From contig WLNS01000027.1 of NCBI GenBank assembly GCA_009699665.1, forward strand, positions 1 through 13,557: DNA of 13,557 nucleotides, given 5' to 3'. Source of the stretch: Actinomycetota bacterium. Lineage in GTDB: Bacteria; Actinomycetota; Actinomycetes; Actinomycetales; Microbacteriaceae. The notes beneath the pieces were generated by a model. The model saw nothing but the letters and a program-made list of their open reading frames with translations, was not told where the DNA came from and did not search any database. The position numbers were made by a program, and so were the translations under genes. Of this stretch, positions 6,207-13,342 are shown piece after piece; position 1 is the first letter of the stretch, and each line of letters begins with the position of its first letter.

Positions 6207-6764
6207 GTGCTACGTCGACCCGTCATCCCCCTGATTAGTCTCGCTCTCGCGTGCGTCGCCCTGAGTGGATGCGCGAGTTCCGCGATGTCCCCGACGTCAG
6301 CGACGAGCGACGATCGCAAAGCCAGCGCCGCGGATGCGGGTTCGAGCGTCGACTGCGCTGGTGTGTGGCTCGAAGTCGACTTCGACATTCTTGGCGCAGA
6401 CATCATCACAACCTGCATTGATGCTCCTGCACCCGTTGACGCACTGGCAGTGCTCGAAACGGCCGATGTAACTGTCGAAGGCACCGCCGACTATGGCCTC
6501 GCCGTTGTCTGCCGAGTCAATGGCATGCCGGCGGCAGATCAGGCGCTGAAGATTCCCGGTCACGAGACCTACCGTGAAACCTGCGCAGCCATGACACCCG
6601 AATTCGGCTACTGGTCAGTCTGGGTCGAAAATCGTGCCACGGGAGCCTGGGAGTACGCGCCCGTGGGCATCGACAGCCTCACACTGAAGGCGGGCGAATC
6701 TTTGGGCTTCACGTTTACGACGGGAACCCACACAGACCCACCGATCGACCCGCTGGCTCCGTGA
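6207..6764 (+). CDS. Lipoprotein with DUF4430/SCO2322-like domain, ECF-associated
   Basis: A 185-residue secreted lipoprotein: basic N-terminus (MLRRP), hydrophobic stretch and lipobox LSGC with lipidation at C22, so it should sit on the outer face of the membrane. A Ser/Thr/Ala linker (23-48) leads to a domain with four cysteines (C50, C70, C102, C126), probably two disulfides. The order VCRVNGMPA (101-109), then YWSVW (135-139), then W148 and the KAGESLGFTF strand (161-170) matches the SCO2322-like family of actinobacteria, related to the transcobalamin C-terminal DUF4430 domain. I infer that it captures the ligand, possibly a corrinoid, for the downstream transporter. GTG 6207 follows GAAGGAG at 4 bases. 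It is the first gene of a three-gene unit, 50 bases before the fusion gene. Confidence 0.84.
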   Translation: MLRRPVIPLISLALACVALSGCASSAMSPTSATSDDRKASAADAGSSVDCAGVWLEVDFDILGADIITTCIDAPAPVDALAVLETADVTVEGTADYGLAVVCRVNGMPAADQALKIPGHETYRETCAAMTPEFGYWSVWVENRATGAWEYAPVGIDSLTLKAGESLGFTFTTGTHTDPPIDPLAP

Positions 6765-6814
6765 TCCTTTAGCCCTCTCACTCGAAGACAAGCGAGCGTT
6801 ACTCCGATGCCATC

Positions 6815-8734
6815 ATGCTGATCACTGCAACGCACCGATCGGCGCGCTGGCAACCGCTTCGCGTGAGCCTGTGGGTGGCGCTGTTTTTTGTGATCGGTCG
6901 CGTCATTTTTCGGGTGGTCTTCGGGGGCGCAAGCGGCAGTGGATCGGCACTTCCCTCAATTGCGCGCATCGATCTGCCCGGATTCTTTTCAAGTGTTCAT
7001 CTGTTTGGACCCGTCACGCTGGGCGGAATTTCGCAGTCGGTCATGACGGCCGTGCCCGTGGCCGCATTCATCGTCGCCTCGGGACTTCTCTTCTCGCTGA
7101 TTGACATTCGTCGTCTTCTGCTGCGCACCCGTCGCTGGGGCGGGGGGACCGCAAGCCTGTCCGCCGTGCTCATCGCCCTGGCGGTGCTGCCGCAATTGCG
7201 TCAGACGGCCGCACGACGCGCTCGCGCTCGGCGGCTGCGGGCGCGACGACCCGGCTTATCGGGAACGATTGCGCCCCTCGTCGGATCGACCGTTGAGCGA
7301 GCATCCGCGCTGGCGGCCAGCCTCGAAGCGCGAGGGTTCTTGAACGCCTCTCGCCTCAGCGAGCCCGATTGCGCGGCCCCGGTGCGCGCGCAGTCACTCT
7401 CGTTGCGCCTCGAAAACGGACGTCTGCTGCTTCGCGACGTGACGTTCACCCTGACGCCGGGAACGCTTACCCTCGTGACCGGAGCTACGGGTGCCGGCAA
7501 GACGACGCTGCTGCGGGCCATGACCGGACTGTTTGAATCTTTTGACCACGGCACAGTGACCGGTGACGTCTCACTCGGGGGAATCAACCGGCGCGGACTT
7601 TCGGCACGGGCAACGGCGGATTTCGTGGCCTACGTTCCACAGGATGTTCGATCGAGCTTTGCCGGAGTTTCCGTGGCTGAAGAGATCGGCCTGGTGCTCG
7701 CACTGCGCGGCCAGCACCGCGACGCTATCGACGCGCGCGTCTCGCTGCTCGCGCGCGAGATGCGGCTGAGTCACCTGCTCGAACGTCCCGTCGACAACCT
7801 CTCAACCGGCGAAGCGACCCTGGTGGCACTGGCGGCTGCTCTGGTCGGCGAGCCCAGTATCGTGCTGATTGACGAACCGTTTGCCGACCTTGACGAAGAC
7901 GCGCTGGGCCGGGTTGCCCAACTCCTTGCTCGACTGGCCCACGAAACAGGCATCACCTTCGTCATTGCCGAACATCGCACTGAGCGCTTGCAAGCTCTTG
8001 CCCACGCACGTCTGCACATTAGTGATGGCAACATCGAACGTGTTGACGTGACCGCGGCCATTCAGGTAGCCGCCAGGGAGGTGCCGCAGCCCGATAAAGA
8101 TGCGTCGCCCGTGTTGGCCGTGGTCGGGCCCAACGGTTCCGGTAAGACATCGCTGCTGTGGAAACTGGCCCTGCCCCGAGGAGCGCTTGCCCCGGGTGTT
8201 CGCCTCGTGCCCGATAATCCGGTCGATCTCTTCGATCGCGAGAGCGTTGCCGAAGAGTGCCGCGCTCAGGATGCGCGCCAGAAGCGTGCGTCACACACAA
8301 TTCGGACTCCCGATGTATCTTCACTGCACGTGGTCAGCTCACTGCTCGGCAGCACGGTCGACCTCAACGCGCATCCGCGAGACCTCTCAACGGGCCAACA
8401 GCGCGCGCTGGCCATCGCGCTTCAGCTGCAGAGTCGACCGCAGTACCTCCTCATCGACGAGCCCACCCGCGGCCTCGATGACGACGCGCGTTACGAACTC
8501 GTCGCTCTTCTCGCGCGCGTGCGCGACCGCGGCACTCAGGTGGTGATTGCCACACACGACCACGATTTTGTTCGTCTGCTCGACGCGCGGGTCATTCCCG
8601 TAGCCCTCGCCGCGTCAGTATCAACGGTGGCGTCACTGTCGAACCTCCTGCCCGCCGCGCCGAGCTCAACACGGGGTGCTGCCACCGCCGCTCACGACTC
8701 GGTCAGCGCCCGCACGAAGGTGACATCGTCGTGA
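6815..8734 (+). CDS. Single-chain ECF transporter: partial EcfT domain fused to two ABC ATPases
   Basis: A 639-residue fusion. Residues 1-180 are an EcfT/CbiQ-like membrane domain with about three hydrophobic segments (17-37, 68-96, 112-127), a basic coupling region (QTAARRARARRLRARR, 130-145) and a second coupling motif LEARGF (170-175). ATPase 1 has Walker A GATGAGKTT (223-231), Q276, signature LSTGE (329-333), Walker B IVLIDEP with E354, and H387. ATPase 2 has Walker A GPNGSGKTS (438-446), D467 where the Q-loop glutamine is expected, signature LSTGQQR (524-530), Walker B YLLIDEP with E549, and H581. Residues 600-639 are a low-complexity tail. The T domain starts in what is normally its middle. 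An in-frame TAG at 6770 rules out an upstream extension. ATG 6815 has no clear ribosome site. Its stop overlaps the S-component start (GTGA), implying translational coupling. It should power vitamin import with the S component. Confidence 0.9.
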   Translation: MLITATHRSARWQPLRVSLWVALFFVIGRVIFRVVFGGASGSGSALPSIARIDLPGFFSSVHLFGPVTLGGISQSVMTAVPVAAFIVASGLLFSLIDIRRLLLRTRRWGGGTASLSAVLIALAVLPQLRQTAARRARARRLRARRPGLSGTIAPLVGSTVERASALAASLEARGFLNASRLSEPDCAAPVRAQSLSLRLENGRLLLRDVTFTLTPGTLTLVTGATGAGKTTLLRAMTGLFESFDHGTVTGDVSLGGINRRGLSARATADFVAYVPQDVRSSFAGVSVAEEIGLVLALRGQHRDAIDARVSLLAREMRLSHLLERPVDNLSTGEATLVALAAALVGEPSIVLIDEPFADLDEDALGRVAQLLARLAHETGITFVIAEHRTERLQALAHARLHISDGNIERVDVTAAIQVAAREVPQPDKDASPVLAVVGPNGSGKTSLLWKLALPRGALAPGVRLVPDNPVDLFDRESVAEECRAQDARQKRASHTIRTPDVSSLHVVSSLLGSTVDLNAHPRDLSTGQQRALAIALQLQSRPQYLLIDEPTRGLDDDARYELVALLARVRDRGTQVVIATHDHDFVRLLDARVIPVALAASVSTVASLSNLLPAAPSSTRGAATAAHDSVSARTKVTSS

Positions 8735-9597
8735 GCACCACAGAGACACTCGTGCCTGCCGACACCGAACCGCGCCGACTCATCAGGCATTCGCGACTCG
8801 TCAGGCATTCGCGACTCGTCACCGGGGCCATCTTCGTGGCCATCAGTCTCGTCGCACTGGCGGGTTTTGCCTGGCCCTTCGTGCTGCCCGCGTCGCGCGA
8901 TCAGTCGACTGTGTGGGTCGCCGTCATCGTGTGTCTTCTTGTGCCGATCCTGGCCATCGTCGCAGTCATCATCGCCGACCGAGGAGTGACCGGCTCGCCC
9001 GACGCGGCAAAGTTTGTGGCAATGCTTGGGCTCCTGGCCGCTGCGGGAGCCGTTGTTCGCCTCTTTGCTTCGGCGGCCGGAGGCATAGAGGCGGTTTTTG
9101 TCATTCTTATCATTGGCGGTGCCGTATTCGGCCCGCGCTTCGGTTTCTTGCTCGGTGCCGTGACCATTGGGGTATCGGCCCTCGCTCTCGGCCTGCTCGG
9201 GCCTTGGGTGGGGTTTCAGATGTTCGCCGCGGCCTGGGTGGGCGCCGGTGCCGGATTAGTCAGTCGCGGCGTCCGGCTACTCACGAGACGCGCGTCGGCA
9301 CGACATCGTCGCTGGAGCGAACTCGGTGTCCTGGTGACCTTCGGGGTCATTTCCGCCTACGCCTATGGCGCGCTACTGAACCTCTGGTTTTGGCCTTTTG
9401 CCGTCGGCAGCGAGACCAGCATCTCCTACGTCGCCGGCGCAGACATTGCGACCAACGTGTCGCACTTCGTCGTCTACACGCTCGTCACCTCAACGGCCAC
9501 GTGGGACACCGTGCGCGCGGTGACGACCGTGATCGGATTGATCGCGCTCGGGCCGGCCATTATGGCCGGTTTGCGCCGGTCAAAACTCGGACGCTGA
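8731..9597 (+). CDS. ECF transporter S component (substrate-binding membrane subunit)
   Basis: A 288-residue protein with about six to eight hydrophobic segments after a basic N-terminus. The core (118-180) carries the pattern GIEAVFVILIIGGAVFGPRF, then GFLLGAV, GPWVGFQMFAAAWVGAGAGL and a basic end, which I associate with actinobacterial ECF S components of the CbrT-like/uncharacterised class; a further segment with LLNLWFWPF lies near 215-223. S components bind the vitamin and topple in the membrane when driven by the T-A-A module. The substrate is not readable from the sequence; position next to metH and a transcobalamin-like lipoprotein suggests a corrinoid. The GTG start at 8731 overlaps the previous stop by four bases, so the order and coupling are clear. 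Residues 16-30 are a tandem hexapeptide repeat (RLIRHS, RLVRHS, RLV). Confidence 0.88.
   Translation: MSTTETLVPADTEPRRLIRHSRLVRHSRLVTGAIFVAISLVALAGFAWPFVLPASRDQSTVWVAVIVCLLVPILAIVAVIIADRGVTGSPDAAKFVAMLGLLAAAGAVVRLFASAAGGIEAVFVILIIGGAVFGPRFGFLLGAVTIGVSALALGLLGPWVGFQMFAAAWVGAGAGLVSRGVRLLTRRASARHRRWSELGVLVTFGVISAYAYGALLNLWFWPFAVGSETSISYVAGADIATNVSHFVVYTLVTSTATWDTVRAVTTVIGLIALGPAIMAGLRRSKLGR
8776..8820. repeat. 18-bp in-frame tandem repeat (2.5 copies) in the S-component N-terminus
   Basis: CGACTCATCAGGCATTCG (8776-8793) is followed by CGACTCGTCAGGCATTCG (8794-8811) and a 9-base partial copy CGACTCGTC (8812-8820). Each full unit is six codons (RLI/VRHS). Only one base differs between the two full copies, so the duplication looks recent. 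Confidence 0.9.
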
Positions 9598-9598
9598 G

Positions 9599-9629
9599 GG
9601 TTTCGATACGCGTTGCGCGCTACTCAACC
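9599..9629. repeat. REP-like palindromic element at the convergent ECF/metH junction
   Basis: GGTTTCGATACGCG, TT, then a right arm that includes GCGCG and ends in CTACTCAACC, forms an imperfect palindrome with outer arms GGTT/AACC and inner CGCG/GCGCG. The outer arms match a sequence I recall as a common intergenic repeat in Microbacteriaceae. It fills most of the 50-base gap between the S-component and metH stop codons and may act as a bidirectional terminator, although no T-run is present. TGCGCGCTA (9614-9622) recurs at 9642-9650, where it contains the metH stop. Confidence 0.65.
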
Positions 9630-9647
9630 AGCTGGATCGGCTGCGCG

Positions 9648-12600
9648 CTAGACCGAGAAGTACGTGGCCTCGGGGTGATGGAACACGAAGGCATCAGTGG
9701 ACTGCTCGGGGTGCAATTGCAGCTCCTCAGAAAGTTCAACGCCTACGCGCTCGGGACGCAGCAACTCAACGACCTTGCGGCGATCCTCCATGTCGGGGCA
9801 CGCGGGATAGCCCAGTGAGAATCGGGCGCCTCGGTAGTCGAGCTTGAACATGCCGGCCAGGTCTGCGGGATCCTCGGCGGCAAAGCCCAGCTCCTCACGG
9901 ATGCGCGCGTGCCAGAATTCGGCGAGCGCCTCGGTCAGCTGCATCGCGAGGCCGTTGAGCTCCATGTAGTCGCGGTAAGAGTCGGCGGCAAAAAGCTCTC
10001 CCGTCACGCGACTCACCTGATCGCCAAAGGTCGCCAGCTGGATCGGCAAGACATCGGCGCGGCCCGAGTCGGCGGCGGCAACAAAATCCGCCAAACACAG
10101 GTGTCGATCTCTGGTCTGCCTTGGGAAGGTAAATCTCAGTCGTTCGGTGCCGAGTTCACCGGCCGACCCGCCGTCGGGGGCGAGCACGCCCGCAACGCCG
10201 TTCACGCCGTGCATGTCATCGCCGTGGTGACGCACGATGATGTCTCGACCATCCGAGACCACCGGAAAGTAGCCATAAATGACCGACGCATCTGCAATGC
10301 CTTCAGCCAGAATTCGATCGAGCCAGTAGCGCAGTCGTGGTCGGCCCTCGGTGTCAACAAGTTTCTCGTAGCTGACGCCGTCGTCACCCCGACCCGGCTT
10401 GAGACCCCACTGGCCCATGAACGTGGCGCGCTCGTCGAGGAACGCGGCGTAGTCACCCAGGGCAACGCCCTTGACGATGCGCGTGCCCCAGAAGGGTGGC
10501 ACCGGAATCTCGTTATCGGTGATCACATCGGACCGCGCCGGAATGTTCTCTGGCTCGGTCACGACAAGCTGTGACGGGCGATGGATGCGCTTCTTGAGCG
10601 CGGGAAGATTGACGGTCGCCGGGTCGGCACCACGGGCCACGGCAACGAGAGGCTCCATCAGTGCGAGCCCCTCGAAGGCATCACGTGCATAGCGCACCTC
10701 GCCGTCAAACAGGGCCGCCAGATCTTCCTCAACGAACGCGCGCGTGAGCGCCGCGCCGCCCAGAATGACGGGCCACCGTGCGGCTAGTCCGCGGCTATTC
10801 AGCTCGAGCAAGTTCTCTTTCATCACCACGGTGGACTTAACGAGCAAACCGCTCATGCCGATCACATCGGCGTTGTTCTCTTCAGCCGCCTCGATGATTT
10901 CATTGATTGTTTTTTTGATGCCGATGTTGACGACGTCATAACCGTTGTTCGTCAAAATGATATCGACCAGGTTCTTGCCGATGTCGTGCACATCACCGCG
11001 GACGGTGGCCAGTACAATCTTTCCCTTGCCGGCCTCTTCGGACTTCTCCATGAACGGCTCGAGCAGGGCCACCGCCTGCTTCATGACCTCTGCTGACTTG
11101 AGCACGAAGGGCAATTGCATTTCACCCTTGCCAAAGAGCTCACCCACGATCTGCATTCCCGAGAGAAGGTTGTCGTTGATGATGGCCAGCGGGGACATGC
11201 CGTCTGCTCGCGCCTGTTCGAGGTCTTCGGCGAGGCCTTTTGCATCGCCATCGATAATTCGGCGAGCCAGACGCTCGCTCACCGGCAGAGCCGCCATTTC
11301 GATGGCGCGCTGATCCCGAATGGCGGCGGCGTCAACACCCGCAAACGTGTCGAGCATCAGCTCGAGCGGATCATAGGTAACGTTGCCGTCGGCATCGAAT
11401 TCTCGACGGTCCCAAACGAGATCGAGTGCGACTTTGCGCTGCTCATCGGGAATGGATGCCAGGGGAACAATCTTGGCCGCGTCGACAATTGCCGAATCCA
11501 GCCCGGCCCCCATGGCTTCGTGCAAAAAGACAGAGTTCAAGACGGTGCGCGCGGCCGGGTTGAGTCCGAACGAGACATTCGAGACGCCCAGGGTCGTGTG
11601 CACGCCGGGGTAAAGTGCGGTGAGTTGGCGAATGGCCTCGATGGTCTCGATGGCGTCACGACGCGTCTCTTCTTGGCCGGTCGCAATGGGAAAGGTGAGG
11701 CAGTCCACCAGAATGTCGTCGACGCGCATGCCCCACTCGTTCACGAGCGTGTCAATGAGGCGTGAGGCGATGCGCAGTTTGCCCTCGGTTGTTCGCGCCT
11801 GTCCCTCTTCGTCAATCGTGAGGGCCACCACGGCGGCACCGTGCTCTTTGACGAGCGGCATAATGCGCGCAAACCGAGATTCGGCACCTTCGCCGTCTTC
11901 AAAGTTCACCGAATTCACGATGGGGCGGCCACCGATGAGCTCCATGCCGGCCTGCAGAACTGCGGGTTCAGTTGAGTCCATCACCAGGGGCAGCGTGGAG
12001 GCGCTGGCAAACCTCGAGACAATCTGTTGCGCATCGGCCACACCGTCGCGCCCCACGTAGTCGACACACACGTCGAGAACGTGGGCGCCGTCGCGAATTT
12101 GGTTTCGCGCAATGTCGACGCAATCGTCCCAGCGTTCCTCGAGCATTGCTTCGCGGAACACCTTCGATCCGTTGGCATTCGTGCGTTCGCCGATCGCCAA
12201 GAAGGCATTCTCTTGAATGAACGAGACGTGTTGATAGAGGCTGGCGACACCGTTGTCGTTGACGGGCGTGCGCGGGATGGCCCGCGCTGTTCCCACCCGT
12301 TCGACCACGGCACGCAGGTGCTCAGGCGTCGTGCCACAGCACCCGCCCACGAGAGCGAGCCCGTACTCTTTCACAAACTGTTCGTGGGCAGTGGCCAACT
12401 GGTCAGGCGTCAAGGGGTAGTGCGAACCGTCAGAAGTGAGCACGGGGAGGCCGGCATTGGGCATACACATAACGGGAATGTTGGCGTGCCGTGAGAGGTG
12501 ACGTAGGTGCTCACTCATCTCGGTGGGTCCCGTCGCGCAGTTGAGGCCAATCATGTCGATGCCGAGCGGCTCAAGCGCCGTGAGTGCGGCACCAATCTCG

Positions 12601-13232
12601 CTGCCCATCAACATCGTGCCCGTGGTCTCGACCGTCACCTCGACAAAAATCGGCAACCGAATACCCGTCTCAGCAATTGCCTGCTTGCAACCGTTAACGG
12701 CGGACTTGGTCTGTAAGAGGTCTTGAGACGTCTCAATCAGGAAGGCGTCGGCACCGCCCTGAATGAGTCCCACGGCCTGCTCGGCAAAGGTCGACTTGAG
12801 ATGGGCGTAGGTCGTGTGGCCCAAGCTGGGAAGCTTGGTTCCGGGACCCATCGATCCCAAGACCCAGCGCACGCGGCCATCGTCGGCCTCATACTCTTCG
12901 CACACCTCGCGGGCCAGCCGCGCGCCCTCGTGCGCGAGCTCGGTAATACGATGCTCAATTCCGTAGTCCGAGAGATTTGACCAGTTCGCGCCAAACGTGT
13001 TTGTCTCGACGCAATCGATGCCCACATCGAGGTAGGCCCCGTGAATGGCCCGAATGATGTCGGGTCGACTCACATTCAGAATCTCATTGCATCCCTCGAG
13101 CTGCTGATAGTCGTCCATCGTGGGAGCGTGCTCTTGCAGCATCGTTCCCATCGCGCCGTCGCCCACAACAACGCGCTCGGCGAGAGCCGTCATCAACCCC
13201 TGAGAGCGTGGGGGAAGAGAGGATTCGGACAC
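9648..13232 (-). CDS. metH: Cobalamin-dependent methionine synthase
   Basis: This 1194-residue cytosolic enzyme moves the methyl group of 5-methyltetrahydrofolate via cobalamin to homocysteine, giving methionine. All four modules are present. The homocysteine domain has DGAMGT (25-30) and zinc ligands C232, C298 and C299 (GLNCATGP, GGCCGTTP). The folate domain begins near ERTNANGS (349-356). The B12 domain has DVHDIGKN (747-754), with H749 as lower cobalt ligand, and SGLLVKST. The C-terminal reactivation domain has R1137 and GYPACPD (1141-1147) for S-adenosylmethionine. The chosen start is GTG 13230-13232, because a TAAACT -10 box lies 7 bases upstream and about 20 residues then precede the VVVGDGAMG core, as in other actinobacteria. 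An ATG at 13194-13196 with AGGGG before it is an alternative, and a longer open frame from 13298 is less likely. No B12 riboswitch is seen upstream. Confidence 0.97.
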   Translation of the reverse strand: MSESSLPPRSQGLMTALAERVVVGDGAMGTMLQEHAPTMDDYQQLEGCNEILNVSRPDIIRAIHGAYLDVGIDCVETNTFGANWSNLSDYGIEHRITELAHEGARLAREVCEEYEADDGRVRWVLGSMGPGTKLPSLGHTTYAHLKSTFAEQAVGLIQGGADAFLIETSQDLLQTKSAVNGCKQAIAETGIRLPIFVEVTVETTGTMLMGSEIGAALTALEPLGIDMIGLNCATGPTEMSEHLRHLSRHANIPVMCMPNAGLPVLTSDGSHYPLTPDQLATAHEQFVKEYGLALVGGCCGTTPEHLRAVVERVGTARAIPRTPVNDNGVASLYQHVSFIQENAFLAIGERTNANGSKVFREAMLEERWDDCVDIARNQIRDGAHVLDVCVDYVGRDGVADAQQIVSRFASASTLPLVMDSTEPAVLQAGMELIGGRPIVNSVNFEDGEGAESRFARIMPLVKEHGAAVVALTIDEEGQARTTEGKLRIASRLIDTLVNEWGMRVDDILVDCLTFPIATGQEETRRDAIETIEAIRQLTALYPGVHTTLGVSNVSFGLNPAARTVLNSVFLHEAMGAGLDSAIVDAAKIVPLASIPDEQRKVALDLVWDRREFDADGNVTYDPLELMLDTFAGVDAAAIRDQRAIEMAALPVSERLARRIIDGDAKGLAEDLEQARADGMSPLAIINDNLLSGMQIVGELFGKGEMQLPFVLKSAEVMKQAVALLEPFMEKSEEAGKGKIVLATVRGDVHDIGKNLVDIILTNNGYDVVNIGIKKTINEIIEAAEENNADVIGMSGLLVKSTVVMKENLLELNSRGLAARWPVILGGAALTRAFVEEDLAALFDGEVRYARDAFEGLALMEPLVAVARGADPATVNLPALKKRIHRPSQLVVTEPENIPARSDVITDNEIPVPPFWGTRIVKGVALGDYAAFLDERATFMGQWGLKPGRGDDGVSYEKLVDTEGRPRLRYWLDRILAEGIADASVIYGYFPVVSDGRDIIVRHHGDDMHGVNGVAGVLAPDGGSAGELGTERLRFTFPRQTRDRHLCLADFVAAADSGRADVLPIQLATFGDQVSRVTGELFAADSYRDYMELNGLAMQLTEALAEFWHARIREELGFAAEDPADLAGMFKLDYRGARFSLGYPACPDMEDRRKVVELLRPERVGVELSEELQLHPEQSTDAFVFHHPEATYFSV

Positions 13233-13239
13233 AGGGTTA

Positions 13240-13245
13240 AGTTTA
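13240..13245 (-). promoter_or_regulatory. -10 box TAAACT, leaderless promoter of metH
   Basis: On the minus strand TAAACT is followed by TAACCCT (7 bases) and the GTG start, so transcription should begin at the start codon. The expected -35 position holds TCGGCG-like sequence, a poor match, and falls inside the inverted repeat at 13250-13267. Confidence 0.5.
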
Positions 13246-13249
13246 GGCT

Positions 13250-13267
13250 CGGCACCTCGGGGCGCCG
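13250..13267. repeat. Inverted repeat over the metH -35 region
   Basis: CGGCACC (13250-13256) and GGCGCCG (13261-13267) pair as a 7-bp stem (one G-T) around the loop TCGG. There is no following T-run, so a simple terminator for the upstream DUF2252 gene is doubtful. Its position 5 bases from the metH -10 box would suit an operator. Confidence 0.5.
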
Positions 13268-13272
13268 ACCAC

Positions 13273-13290
13273 CGGCGCACTCGGCGCACC
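13273..13290. repeat. Two 9-bp direct repeats upstream of metH
   Basis: CGGCGCACT (13273-13281) is followed immediately by CGGCGCACC (13282-13290). They lie in the 110-base gap between the DUF2252 stop and the metH start, which otherwise holds only the promoter and the inverted repeat. A regulatory role is possible but unproven; low-complexity GC-rich drift is the alternative. Confidence 0.4.
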
Positions 13291-13342
13291 TCGCACACCC
13301 GGCATGCGCGGCAGAGCCCCGCCCATGCTCAGTCCGTCGCAG

